This document shows, piece after piece, positions 1-6,400 of a DNA stretch of 9,360 bases (positions are counted from its first letter, which is position 1; every line of letters begins with the position of its first letter). Under the pieces are notes generated by a model. It was not told the origin of the DNA, did not search any database, and saw only the letters and a program-made list of their open reading frames with translations. Source of the stretch: Halobacteriales archaeon QH_8_67_36. GTDB taxonomy: Archaea > Halobacteriota > Halobacteria > Halobacteriales > Haloarculaceae. Position numbers and translations under genes: made by a program. The stretch is from NCBI GenBank assembly GCA_003021755.1, contig PXQZ01000104.1, positions 11,126 to 20,485 on the forward strand, written 5' to 3'.

Positions 1-100
1 CGGGGGCGGGGTCGACCTCGAACCGGGGGTCGCCTTCTTCCTCGGTGGCCTCCTGGTCATCGCCGTCGTCGGGATGACGTGGGCGTACACCGAACGATAG
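1..100 (+). CDS. C-terminal end of a small membrane protein (partial, 5' end outside window)
   Basis: The reading frame beginning at base 2 is open from the left edge to a TAG stop at 98-100 and gives 32 residues. After a short acidic stretch (GGGVDLEPG) there is a hydrophobic segment (VAFFLGGLLVIAVVGMTWAY) and then a charged tail, TER. This is what the last transmembrane helix of a small membrane protein looks like, with a short polar C-terminus. Codon use is GC-rich with G or C at most third positions, as in the neighbours. The family cannot be recognised from so little sequence and no function is proposed. An inverted repeat follows the stop codon directly. Confidence 0.6.
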   Translation, partial: GGGVDLEPGVAFFLGGLLVIAVVGMTWAYTER

Positions 101-118
101 CTCAAAGGGAGTTTTGAG
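101..118. terminator. Short inverted repeat right after the upstream stop codon
   Basis: CTCAAA at 101-106 and TTTGAG at 113-118 form a perfect 6-bp stem with a 6-nt loop, starting at the first base after the TAG stop. Its second half lies in a T-containing stretch (AGTTTTGAG), and another T-run (CTTTTC) follows near 129. This could be a 3'-end processing or termination signal for the upstream gene. Archaeal termination depends mainly on T-runs rather than hairpins, so the assignment is tentative. The rest of 119-281 shows no convincing gene. Confidence 0.3.
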
Positions 119-281
119 CCTCGGATGGGCTTTTCATCGAACCCGTCTTACCCGTAATCGGGCCGCCACCCGACACGTTTGCCCGCGTGTTCGCTCCCTC
201 CTGGCGGCCATCCCATCGGTTCCCGCCCGACGCCCCGCTGGCGCACCAACCCATTTGGCCCTCCTCCCGCATAACCGAGCT

Positions 282-1043
282 ATGCGACTCACCTTTCTGG
301 GCACCGGAAGCGCGATGCCCACCGGCAGACGCGCCCAGTCTGGCACGCTGCTCGAAACCGACGGCGGAACGCTACTAGTCGACTGCGGCAGCGGCGTCCT
401 CGACGCGCTCGCACGGACCGACACCGGGTACGAGGGCGTCGACGCCGTCCTGCTGACTCACCACCACCTCGACCACGTCTCCGACCTCGACGTGCTCATG
501 AAGGCCCGCTGGCTCGCCGGCGAGACCGACCTGACGATAGCCGGACCGCCGGGGACGGCCGACCTGGTCGCGGACCTGCTCTCCGTCCACGGGTACATGC
601 AGGACCGCCTCGACCTGCGACTGGTCGACGTCGAAGCGTCGACGTTCTCACTCGCCGGGTTCGACGGCGAGTGGCTGGAGACGCGCCACTCCATGCAGTG
701 TTTCGCCTACCGGCTCGCGCCGTCGGCGGGCGGACCGGCGGTCGCGCTCAGCGGCGATTCGGAGGCGTTTCCCGAACTGGTCGAGTTCGCCGACGGCGCC
801 GCCGTCCTCGTCCACGACTGCTCCTTTCCCGACGACGTGGACGTCTCGAACCACCCGACGCCGACGAGCCTCGGGCGCGCCCTCGCCGAGGCAGCCGCCG
901 ACCTCGGGCGGGTCTACCTGAACCACCTGTATCCACACACGGAGGGCCGCCACGAGGAGATGCTGGCGTCGCTGGCCGAGCAGTACGACGGCGACGTACG
1001 CTTCGCCGAGGACGGGCTCTCGATAACGGTCGACGAGGCCTGA
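282..1043 (+). CDS. MBL-fold metallo-hydrolase, RNase Z-like family
   Basis: A 253-residue metallo-beta-lactamase fold protein. The start MRLTFLGTGSA is the typical first strand of RNase Z-like and phosphodiesterase-like members, so I use the ATG at 282 rather than an in-frame upstream start at 114 that would add 56 Arg/Pro-rich residues unlike the family. Metal-site motifs are visible: HHHLDH at residues 60-65 (HxHxDH read as His60, His62, Asp64, His65), His136 in TRHS, Asp159 in SGDS and His214 in NHLYP. Together these are a full two-metal (usually Zn) site. There is no signal peptide or membrane segment, so it should be cytosolic. The length is close to that of compact stand-alone MBL hydrolases; tRNase Z proper is usually longer with an extended exosite arm, which I do not see, so the substrate (RNA, cyclic phosphodiester or other) is undetermined. 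A weak TATA-like ATTT at 253-256 sits about 27 nt upstream of the ATG, compatible with a leaderless transcript. It converges with the histidine kinase. Confidence 0.88.
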   Translation: MRLTFLGTGSAMPTGRRAQSGTLLETDGGTLLVDCGSGVLDALARTDTGYEGVDAVLLTHHHLDHVSDLDVLMKARWLAGETDLTIAGPPGTADLVADLLSVHGYMQDRLDLRLVDVEASTFSLAGFDGEWLETRHSMQCFAYRLAPSAGGPAVALSGDSEAFPELVEFADGAAVLVHDCSFPDDVDVSNHPTPTSLGRALAEAAADLGRVYLNHLYPHTEGRHEEMLASLAEQYDGDVRFAEDGLSITVDEA

Positions 1044-1065
1044 CGGCAGCCGGCAGCGTCTCATA

Positions 1066-1085
1066 GTGGTTATTGTAGATTATTT
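1066..1085 (+). terminator. T-rich 3' region between convergent genes
   Basis: The 97 bp between the two convergent stop codons (1044-1140) contain an AT-rich island (GTGGTTATTGTAGATTATTT) that stands out from the GC-rich surroundings. On the + strand it is T-rich and lies 22-42 nt after the MBL hydrolase stop, as expected for an archaeal T-tract terminator. The opposite strand is A-rich here, so it would not serve the histidine kinase in the same way. No gene is visible in this gap. Confidence 0.35.
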
Positions 1086-1140
1086 CCGGATAGCGCCTGC
1101 GGGGTCGGCACAGACCGGTACATCGCTACACGAATCACTA

Positions 1141-2298
1141 TCAGGCCCGCAGGAGCGTCACGCGGAACTCGGCGCCGCCGAGGTCGCTCTCGCCCACCGT
1201 CACCCCGCCGCCGTAGGACTCGGTCAGCGCCCGGACGAAGCCCAGTCCGAAGCCGGTCCCCGAACTGTCGGGCCCTTTCGCGCCCATCTCGAATATCTCG
1301 GAGCGAACCTCCTCGGGGACGCCGCTGCCGTCGTCCGCGAACACGACGACGACGGCGTCGTCCCCCGCTTCACGAACCGAGATGTCGATCCGGACCGGCC
1401 CGTCGTTGTGGACGGCGGCGTTCGAGACGAGGTTCGTGAACACCGAGTCGAGCAGGTCGCCGCTGAAGACGCGGTAGCCGGCGGCGTCCGGATCGAAGTC
1501 GATCGACAGCGCCGGGAAGTTAGCCTCGACCTCGGTGACGGTCCCTTCGAGAACCGGTCGCAGGTCGCGGGGTTCGGGCTCGTCCTGTTCCTCCAGCGTG
1601 TTCACGAGGTTGCCGACCCGCTCGATGAGGTCGGCGGAGCTCTCGGCGGCCCGCTGTATCTTGCCGACGTACTCCGCCGTCTGGCCTTCGACCTCGCCCG
1701 CGATGGCGTCGGCAAAGCCCGCGATGATCTGGAGGTCGTTCCCCAGGTCGTGGCGCAGCAGACGGTCGTACATCTCGACCATCTCCTTGCGCGTTTCGAG
1801 GTCCTGGCGCGCCCGTTCGAGCCGCTCCCGCGAGCGGATGTTGCTGATGGCCGTCGCGGCGTGGGAGGCCAGAATCTCCAGCGGGCGGCTGTACTCGTCG
1901 CCGAAGGTGTCGACGGAGGTCGACCGCGTCACCAGGATAGCGGTCACCTCGCCGCCGACCTGCGCCGGAACCGCGAGCGTCGCAGTCACGTCGGAGTCGC
2001 CGTCCAGCCCGGCTTCAGCCCCGGTCGTGACGACGGTGTCGTCGGCCTCGAAGGCCTGCCGAGCCACCGGCCCCGGTTTCCCTCCCTGTGTCAGCCGGGG
2101 GTTCGTGCTGTGGACCACTTCGAGGTCCCCGTCGCGTACCTCGATGAACGTGGAGTAGGAAAACTGGAACAGCAGCGACATCGCCTCCAGGGTCAGCGAG
2201 ACGACCTCCTCGACGCTCTCACACCGGTTGAGCGCCTGCCCGTATTTGTTGAGGTCCGCGACCTGTCTGGCGAAGTCCTGCTGTTCTTCGAACGACAT
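1141..2298 (-). CDS. GAF-domain sensor histidine kinase (orphan)
   Basis: A 385-residue two-component sensor kinase without membrane segments, hence probably cytosolic. Residues about 20-155 have the length and pattern of a GAF sensor domain, ending in the helix SHAATAISNIRSRERLERA that leads into the kinase core. The H-box is LLRHDLGNDLQ with the presumed phospho-acceptor His183, a haloarchaeal version of HisKA. The HATPase_c domain covers about 245-385: N-box around 289-299 (NLVSNAAVHN), G1 box DDGSGVP at 322-328, G2 box GTGFGLGF at 347-354. All ATP-binding motifs look intact, so it should autophosphorylate. There is no receiver domain, HTH output or PAS domain, and no response regulator gene is adjacent, so its partner must lie elsewhere. 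The signal sensed by the GAF domain is unknown. The start at 2298 has a GGAG (2309-2312) 10 nt upstream and a good TATA box beyond it. Confidence 0.9.
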   Translation of the reverse strand: MSFEEQQDFARQVADLNKYGQALNRCESVEEVVSLTLEAMSLLFQFSYSTFIEVRDGDLEVVHSTNPRLTQGGKPGPVARQAFEADDTVVTTGAEAGLDGDSDVTATLAVPAQVGGEVTAILVTRSTSVDTFGDEYSRPLEILASHAATAISNIRSRERLERARQDLETRKEMVEMYDRLLRHDLGNDLQIIAGFADAIAGEVEGQTAEYVGKIQRAAESSADLIERVGNLVNTLEEQDEPEPRDLRPVLEGTVTEVEANFPALSIDFDPDAAGYRVFSGDLLDSVFTNLVSNAAVHNDGPVRIDISVREAGDDAVVVVFADDGSGVPEEVRSEIFEMGAKGPDSSGTGFGLGFVRALTESYGGGVTVGESDLGGAEFRVTLLRA

Positions 2299-2338
2299 TT
2301 GTCAGTGGCTCCGTAACCGTGTACAACTACTCGGTAGC

Positions 2339-2348
2339 GATATAAAAG
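2339..2348 (-). promoter_or_regulatory. TATA-box promoter of the histidine kinase gene
   Basis: On the minus strand the sequence CTTTTATATC is an AT-only octamer (2340-2347) within GC-rich DNA, matching the archaeal TATA pattern. Its centre lies about 45 nt before the kinase ATG, which predicts a transcription start near 2317 and a roughly 20-nt leader carrying the GGAG element. On the opposite strand the same bases read ATATAAAA, but no + strand gene follows. Between this site and the pelota stop codon there is also a small palindrome, GGCCGAACGGCC at 2381-2392, of unknown role. Confidence 0.6.
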
Positions 2349-2413
2349 AGTCCCCGGCGATTACCAGATTCGATACTCCGGGCCGAACGGCCATACCCTC
2401 CCAGCGACCTGGC

Positions 2414-3481
2414 TCAGTCGAGCCGGTAGCGCAGCAGGGCCGCGATGCCGCCGAGATTCGCCAGCTGCTCCCCCGGGGCGAACGCCGCCGAGAACACCGT
2501 CACGTCGCCGCCCTTCTGCTCCGTCGTCTCGATGATGCGGTCGGCGTCGACGTCCCAGTCGCCCTCGCCGGCCCGCTCCCTGCGGAGCCGTTCGTCGAGG
2601 ACGAGCAGGGTTTCGATGGCGCCGAAGTCGGCGGCCTTCGCGACCGCTTCGGGCCCGTAGGCCACCTCGCTCCCCTCGCCGATGCGGGCCATCAGCTCGT
2701 CGATGTGGTCGGCCTCCTCGGCGATGCGGGTCCGCTGCTGGACGTCCTCGACAGCGCCGCGTTTCAGCACCTCGTGGACGCCGCGGTCCCCCACGGCGGC
2801 GGTGTCCACGACGGTTATCTGCTCGGCGATGTCCGGAATCGCGTCCTCGAAGTGGTCCAGTGCGTCCTGTTTGGTAAAGCCCGGGCCCGCGAGGATGTAG
2901 GCGTCGACGTCCTGCCGTTCGAGCACATCGGCCAGTTCCGAGAACAGTTCGTCACGCGGCCGGGCGTAGTCGCCCTTGCCCGTCGTCGAGGTGATCGTCG
3001 CGCGCTCCTCGGTGCCGTACTGGGCGACGGTGTGGACGTGGGCCTCGCCCTCCTCGACGGTGGCGATGGCCACGTCGGGGTTCTCGGTGGACTCGACGGC
3101 CTCTTCGAGTCGGTCGTTCTGGTCGGGCTTCCAGCGTTTCTCGATGGTGAGTTCGGTGTGCTCCTCGACGTTGAGGGTGTGATGGAAGCCGAGCTGGTCC
3201 TCCCGGGAGCAGTCGACTATCTCGCCGCCGACCCGCAGCCGGTTGGCGAACTTCGCGAACTCCACGTCCGAAACCTCGGTTTCCAGCCACATCGGCTCGC
3301 GCTCGCCGCCCTTGTCCCGGAGGTTGTCGTCGTTGCGCTGGATGCGGCGGGTCGTGTCGCCGGAGACGTGGTCGCCCGGCTCGATGACGTAGGAGAGATG
3401 CCAGAGGTCGTCGAGCGTCTCGGGGACCAGTTCGACGCGCTCGCGACCCTCGCCGGTGGCCTGCCGGCTCTGTATCTGCAT
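2414..3481 (-). CDS. pelA: mRNA surveillance / ribosome rescue factor Pelota (aPelota, Dom34)
   Basis: A 355-residue protein matching the archaeal Pelota length. It enters the A site of stalled ribosomes with aEF1A-GTP and, with ABCE1, splits them into subunits without hydrolysing the peptide. Visible architecture: an N-terminal Lsm-like domain (about 1-130, with LWHLSYVIEPGDHVSGDTTR at 26-45 and HTLNVEEHTELTIEKRW at 101-117), a central eRF1_2-like domain (about 135-255, with ILAGPGFTKQ) and a C-terminal eRF1_3 L7Ae-like domain (about 258-355, ending GEQLANLGGIAALLRYRLD). No GGQ motif is present, which separates it from the release factor aRF1. The ATG at 3481 gives the canonical MQIQSR start and has GGAG 7 nt upstream. 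A longer in-frame start at 3748 would add 89 Arg-rich residues that are not Pelota-like, so it was rejected. It lies 285 bp downstream of rqcH on the same strand, a functional neighbour in ribosome quality control. Confidence 0.96.
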   Translation of the reverse strand: MQIQSRQATGEGRERVELVPETLDDLWHLSYVIEPGDHVSGDTTRRIQRNDDNLRDKGGEREPMWLETEVSDVEFAKFANRLRVGGEIVDCSREDQLGFHHTLNVEEHTELTIEKRWKPDQNDRLEEAVESTENPDVAIATVEEGEAHVHTVAQYGTEERATITSTTGKGDYARPRDELFSELADVLERQDVDAYILAGPGFTKQDALDHFEDAIPDIAEQITVVDTAAVGDRGVHEVLKRGAVEDVQQRTRIAEEADHIDELMARIGEGSEVAYGPEAVAKAADFGAIETLLVLDERLRRERAGEGDWDVDADRIIETTEQKGGDVTVFSAAFAPGEQLANLGGIAALLRYRLD

Positions 3482-3766
3482 ACCCCAACTCCGCTGCCGG
3501 GCCACAAGTGCCCTGCTATTCAGCCCGCCGGCTGTCAGTAGGGAGATTCGGCACCGCCGAAGTCCCCCAAACGGTATCGCCGGCAGTCTCACACCGTCGG
3601 CTGGCCCGCTACTGAGTCCGGCTTTCCGCTCCGGTGACCGGCGCGTATCCGCCGCGCCGTCGTCGATAGCTCTGCGTAACGGGGCGTGTCGTAGCTGTGT
3701 CCCGGCCATCGTCGTCTCGGTGGCAGCGTTTCCGGACGGAGACGACAATACGCCGTGCGAACGGTG
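3482..3766 (-). other. 285-bp non-coding leader between rqcH and pelota, with a perfect hairpin
   Basis: All six frames here are Arg/Pro/Ser-rich or interrupted and none resembles an acidic haloarchaeal protein, so I see no gene. The region holds a perfect inverted repeat, TTCGGC (3547-3552) ACC GCCGAA (3556-3561), i.e. a 6-bp stem with a 3-nt loop, about 65-80 nt before the pelota start, flanked by a C5/G5 run (3564-3568). No strong TATA box is evident in front of pelota; a weak AATAG-like element lies near 3518. It may be the 3' UTR of rqcH plus the 5' UTR of pelota, and could contain a small RNA, but nothing in the sequence proves that. Confidence 0.4.
3489..3492 (-). promoter_or_regulatory. 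Shine-Dalgarno of pelota
   Basis: The minus strand reads GGAG, then a 7-nt spacer (TTGGGGT), then the ATG at 3481. This is a well-placed Shine-Dalgarno sequence and supports the short Pelota start. It also suggests pelota is translated from a leadered or read-through transcript, unlike the apparently leaderless neighbours. Confidence 0.5.
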
Positions 3767-5899
3767 TCACTCCTCGACCATCCGGCTCCCGCCCGGCGGG
3801 AGGAACTCCTGAATCAGGTCGGGACTGGCGACCCTCCGGACGAACGTCTCGTCCGTGAATCGGTCCTTGAACTCCCGGTAGAGCCGCTTTGCGATGTCGT
3901 TCTGGGCGTACCGACCGGGCTCGACTTCGATACTGGTGGCCACGTCGCCCTCGATGGCCGCCGGCGGGCCGCCGACGATGTGCGTGCGATCCTCGCAGGT
4001 GATACCGACGGCGACGCCGACGGGGGTGCCCTCGAAGTACGTCCGGTCGCCCCGCACCGCAAACCCGCCTTTCTCCAGATACTCCCCGCTCTCGGGCGTC
4101 TTCGAGACCTGGTCCGGGTCGACCATGTAGACGTCGCCGGCGAACTTCCCGTCCTTCCACACGGAACTGTATGAGACGGCGAACTGTGCGGCCTGGTCGA
4201 GCGACGACTGGGGGAACTCGACCTCCGTCGCGGACTCGCTCGGTCCGGTGGCCTTCAACACGGTGACCGGGCCGCCGTGGGCCTGTGCGTGGAAGAACTT
4301 GTCACCGCGTTCGAGATACTTCTGGACCAGTTTCTCGTTGTCGTCGGCGTCCCGGCCGCCGATAACGAGGTAGCCGTCCGAGGTGTGGAACCAGCGGAAC
4401 TGCTCGTACCACTGTTCGTTCTTTCGGATGGGAATCGAGGGCTCGTTCAGCCAGTCGGTCGGTTCGTCGTCCGTCTCGTCAGTTGCGTCGTCCTCGCCCG
4501 CGTCGTCGGCCTCCCACTGCTCGCGGCGCTTTTTGACGGCATCGAGTTCCTCGCGGGTGTCCTCGATGGCCGCCTGGGCGCCCTCCTTCTTGCCCTCGAT
4601 GCGCTTTGCCTCCTTGTACAGTTCGTTGGCGTTCTTCTCGACGCCGATGCCCGCATCGACCGTGACCCGCGTCCCGTCGATATCGAGCGTGACGGTGCCC
4701 TCGCTGCCGTCGACGCCGACGACGGCCTCGGCGGCCGGGATGCCCCGGTCGGCCCCCTCCCGGAACTTCGCCTCGATGTCGTCCCACGGCACCTCCTCGG
4801 CGCGGGCGTTCCGGACCGTCGAGAGCACGTCGTCGACGAGGTCGTAGCGGGCGTACAGCAGTTCGGCCTTCTCGCGTTCGGCCCGTGCGTCGGCCTCGAA
4901 ATCCTCGATGGCCGCCTGCTGCTGGCGGATGATGTGTTCGTACTTCGATATCTCGCTCTCGAAGTCCGGCTTCCGGGTTCCCCCGCCCTCGACCTGCTCC
5001 TCGCGCTGGAAGTTGTAGAAGTAGTCGTCCAGCGCGTCGTTGAAGCGGTCGAAGCGCTCGCTGTAGCGGTCCTCGTACTCTTCGAGCGGGACCGGTGTCA
5101 CGTCGATCCGTCGGCGTTCGGGGTCGTCGTCGGTTTCCCCGTCCAGTTCCTCGTACCAGACGCGCGGGTCGAGTTCGCCCTCGCGGAGCTGTCGTCCCAG
5201 TTCGGAGACGACCGCGTACAGCCGGTCCAGTTGCTCGTCGGTCAGCGCCTCGACGGGGACGTTGTAATCGATGCCGGCCCGGGTACACAGCTCCTCGCCA
5301 TAGAGCCCGCCGAAGTTCAGTTGGGTGGCCAGCGTCCGGACGAGGTCGGCGTCGGACTCCCGGACGCGGGCGACGAAGCCGTCGTAGTCCACCGTCAGCG
5401 GGTTGAACCGCGCGGAGGGGAACTCGTACTGCGACCCCGGCGCGACGGTCCGTGACTTCAGCCGCACCGTCTCCAGGCTGTCGATGACTTCACCCTGCCC
5501 GTCCAGCACGGCGAGGTTCCCGTCGCCGAACAGCTCCGCGACCAGCGTGGTCGCCCCGTCCTCGCGGTCGAACTCCAGTTCGATGATGCGGTCGAACTCG
5601 AACTGCTCGACGCGGACGAGGTCCGCACCCGACAGTCGGTTACGGAGCATCATCGCGAAATCCGGCGGGCGGCCGGGGGCGTCCGGGACGTGGTCGGCCG
5701 CGGCGACGTAGGCCGACTTCACGTCGCCGAGTTCGATGATGAGCTCGACTCGGCCCCGGTCGAAGTCCCGCATCTTCAGCCGCACGAGGTCGTCGGCCGT
5801 ATACAGATAGGCCTTGTCGAGTTTCGCGCCGGTGAACTCGGCGAGCTCGGCCTCCAGGGCGGCGAGGTCGACGCTCGTCAGTTCACGCTTGTGGTCCAT
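3767..5899 (-). CDS. rqcH: RqcH / NFACT family ribosome quality control protein (archaeal Rqc2/NEMF homologue)
   Basis: A 710-residue protein of the FbpA/NFACT family. In bacteria and eukaryotes RqcH/Rqc2 binds the large subunit still carrying peptidyl-tRNA and recruits tRNA to add a C-terminal Ala-rich degradation tail; archaeal members are inferred to act likewise. Domains in order: NFACT-N (about 1-185), containing MMLRNRLSGADLVRVEQF then EFDRIIELEF, where Asp103-Arg104 correspond to the DR pair needed for tailing in studied homologues; a helix-hairpin-helix region (about 187-245, LATQLNFGGLYGEELCTRAG); a long coiled coil in two arms (about 315-355 and 425-463) flanking a small middle domain; an Asp/Glu-rich linker (about 463-485); and NFACT-R (about 495-610, with FRWFHTSDGYLVIGGRDA and GDKFFHAQAHGGP). 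The C-terminal LPPGGSR is typical of archaeal copies. The start MDHKRELTSVDL matches the family and has a TATA-like element at leaderless distance. Pelota follows on the same strand. Confidence 0.95.
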   Translation of the reverse strand: MDHKRELTSVDLAALEAELAEFTGAKLDKAYLYTADDLVRLKMRDFDRGRVELIIELGDVKSAYVAAADHVPDAPGRPPDFAMMLRNRLSGADLVRVEQFEFDRIIELEFDREDGATTLVAELFGDGNLAVLDGQGEVIDSLETVRLKSRTVAPGSQYEFPSARFNPLTVDYDGFVARVRESDADLVRTLATQLNFGGLYGEELCTRAGIDYNVPVEALTDEQLDRLYAVVSELGRQLREGELDPRVWYEELDGETDDDPERRRIDVTPVPLEEYEDRYSERFDRFNDALDDYFYNFQREEQVEGGGTRKPDFESEISKYEHIIRQQQAAIEDFEADARAEREKAELLYARYDLVDDVLSTVRNARAEEVPWDDIEAKFREGADRGIPAAEAVVGVDGSEGTVTLDIDGTRVTVDAGIGVEKNANELYKEAKRIEGKKEGAQAAIEDTREELDAVKKRREQWEADDAGEDDATDETDDEPTDWLNEPSIPIRKNEQWYEQFRWFHTSDGYLVIGGRDADDNEKLVQKYLERGDKFFHAQAHGGPVTVLKATGPSESATEVEFPQSSLDQAAQFAVSYSSVWKDGKFAGDVYMVDPDQVSKTPESGEYLEKGGFAVRGDRTYFEGTPVGVAVGITCEDRTHIVGGPPAAIEGDVATSIEVEPGRYAQNDIAKRLYREFKDRFTDETFVRRVASPDLIQEFLPPGGSRMVEE

Positions 5900-5921
5900 A
5901 CCGGTTGCTGTCGGCGCCCGC

Positions 5922-5930
5922 CCTAATGCC
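5922..5930 (-). promoter_or_regulatory. Putative leaderless promoter of rqcH
   Basis: On the minus strand GCATTAGG (CATTAG at 5923-5928) is centred 26-27 nt before the rqcH ATG, where a TATA element belongs if transcription begins at the start codon. There is no Shine-Dalgarno sequence immediately upstream of the ATG, which agrees with a leaderless mRNA. The element is a weak TATA match, and the 84-bp divergent gap also contains the globin promoter. Confidence 0.35.
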
Positions 5931-5952
5931 TATCGGGACAGGCGCTTCAGAA

Positions 5953-5962
5953 CCGTTTAGTT
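5953..5962 (+). promoter_or_regulatory. Putative leaderless promoter of the truncated globin gene
   Basis: CCGTTTAGTT holds a TTTAG core (5956-5960) centred 26 nt before the globin ATG at 5984. This spacing is the haloarchaeal pattern for leaderless transcripts, and no Shine-Dalgarno sequence precedes the ATG. It shares an 84-bp divergent region with the rqcH promoter. Confidence 0.5.
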
Positions 5963-5983
5963 CGGCAACGCCGTAGTCTCCGT

Positions 5984-6361
5984 ATGGCCCAGGAGACGCT
6001 GTACGAGCGGCTCGGTGGTCACGACGGCATCCGAGTCGTCGTCGACGACTTCTACGACAGGCTGCTGGCCGACGACGACATCGGTCCGTTCTTCCAGGGC
6101 GCGGATCTGGAGAAGCTCAGAGCGACACAGACCGACTTCCTCTGTGAGGCCGCCGGCGGGCCGGAGACCTACGACGCGGAGCCGGTTCGCGAGGCACACA
6201 TCGACGTGCCGTTCACTCCCGACCACATCCAGCGGGCCGTCGAACTCCTCCATCGGAGCCTCGACGAGTTCGACGTGCCCGACGACGACGCCGACGCCGT
6301 CGTGAGCGCGGTGGCGGAGTACGAGTCGGACCTGCTCGCGTCACCCGACGACGAGCGCTGA
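5984..6361 (+). CDS. Group I truncated haemoglobin (trHbN-like)
   Basis: A 125-residue 2/2 globin that should bind haem and O2 or NO in the cytosol. The opening TLYERLGGHDGI is the hallmark of group I truncated haemoglobins. By alignment from memory to Mycobacterium tuberculosis trHbN, Phe23-Tyr24 are B9-B10, Leu45 is E7, Gln49 is E11 (ATQTDFL) and His72 (REAHIDV) is the proximal F8 haem ligand; FLCEAAGGPETY matches the conserved loop after helix E. The Tyr B10/Gln E11 pair in trHbN stabilises bound O2 and supports NO dioxygenation, so NO detoxification or O2 sensing is a reasonable inference, not proven. Length is typical, with a short acidic C-terminal extension. It is divergent from rqcH and convergent with the glycerate kinase, and no dedicated reductase gene is next to it. 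Confidence 0.93.
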   Translation: MAQETLYERLGGHDGIRVVVDDFYDRLLADDDIGPFFQGADLEKLRATQTDFLCEAAGGPETYDAEPVREAHIDVPFTPDHIQRAVELLHRSLDEFDVPDDDADAVVSAVAEYESDLLASPDDER

Positions 6362-6400
6362 CTGCACGCGCCAGTCGAGGACAATGGGACTCCGGCGGCC

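Noticed and set aside
1066..2316. Long + strand open frame (416 codons) antisense to the histidine kinase
   Set aside because: No domain signature, and the minus strand shows all kinase boxes in order, so this is a GC-driven shadow frame.
2381..2392. Palindrome GGCCGAACGGCC as a pelota terminator or operator
   Set aside because: The short GC palindrome has no adjoining T-tract and such sequences occur by chance in DNA of this composition; there is no support for a role.
2228..3541. Long + strand open frame (437 codons) antisense to pelota
   Set aside because: Shadow of pelota codon bias; no motif and no promoter or ribosome binding site of its own.
3482..3748. N-terminal extension of pelota by 89 codons
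   Set aside because: The added residues are Arg/Ser-rich and not Pelota-like. The MQIQSR start at 3481 has a well-spaced GGAG and gives the normal family length.
4277..5455. Long + strand open frame (392 codons) antisense to rqcH
   Set aside because: Leu/Val/Asp-rich shadow product without any domain; rqcH on the other strand is unmistakable.
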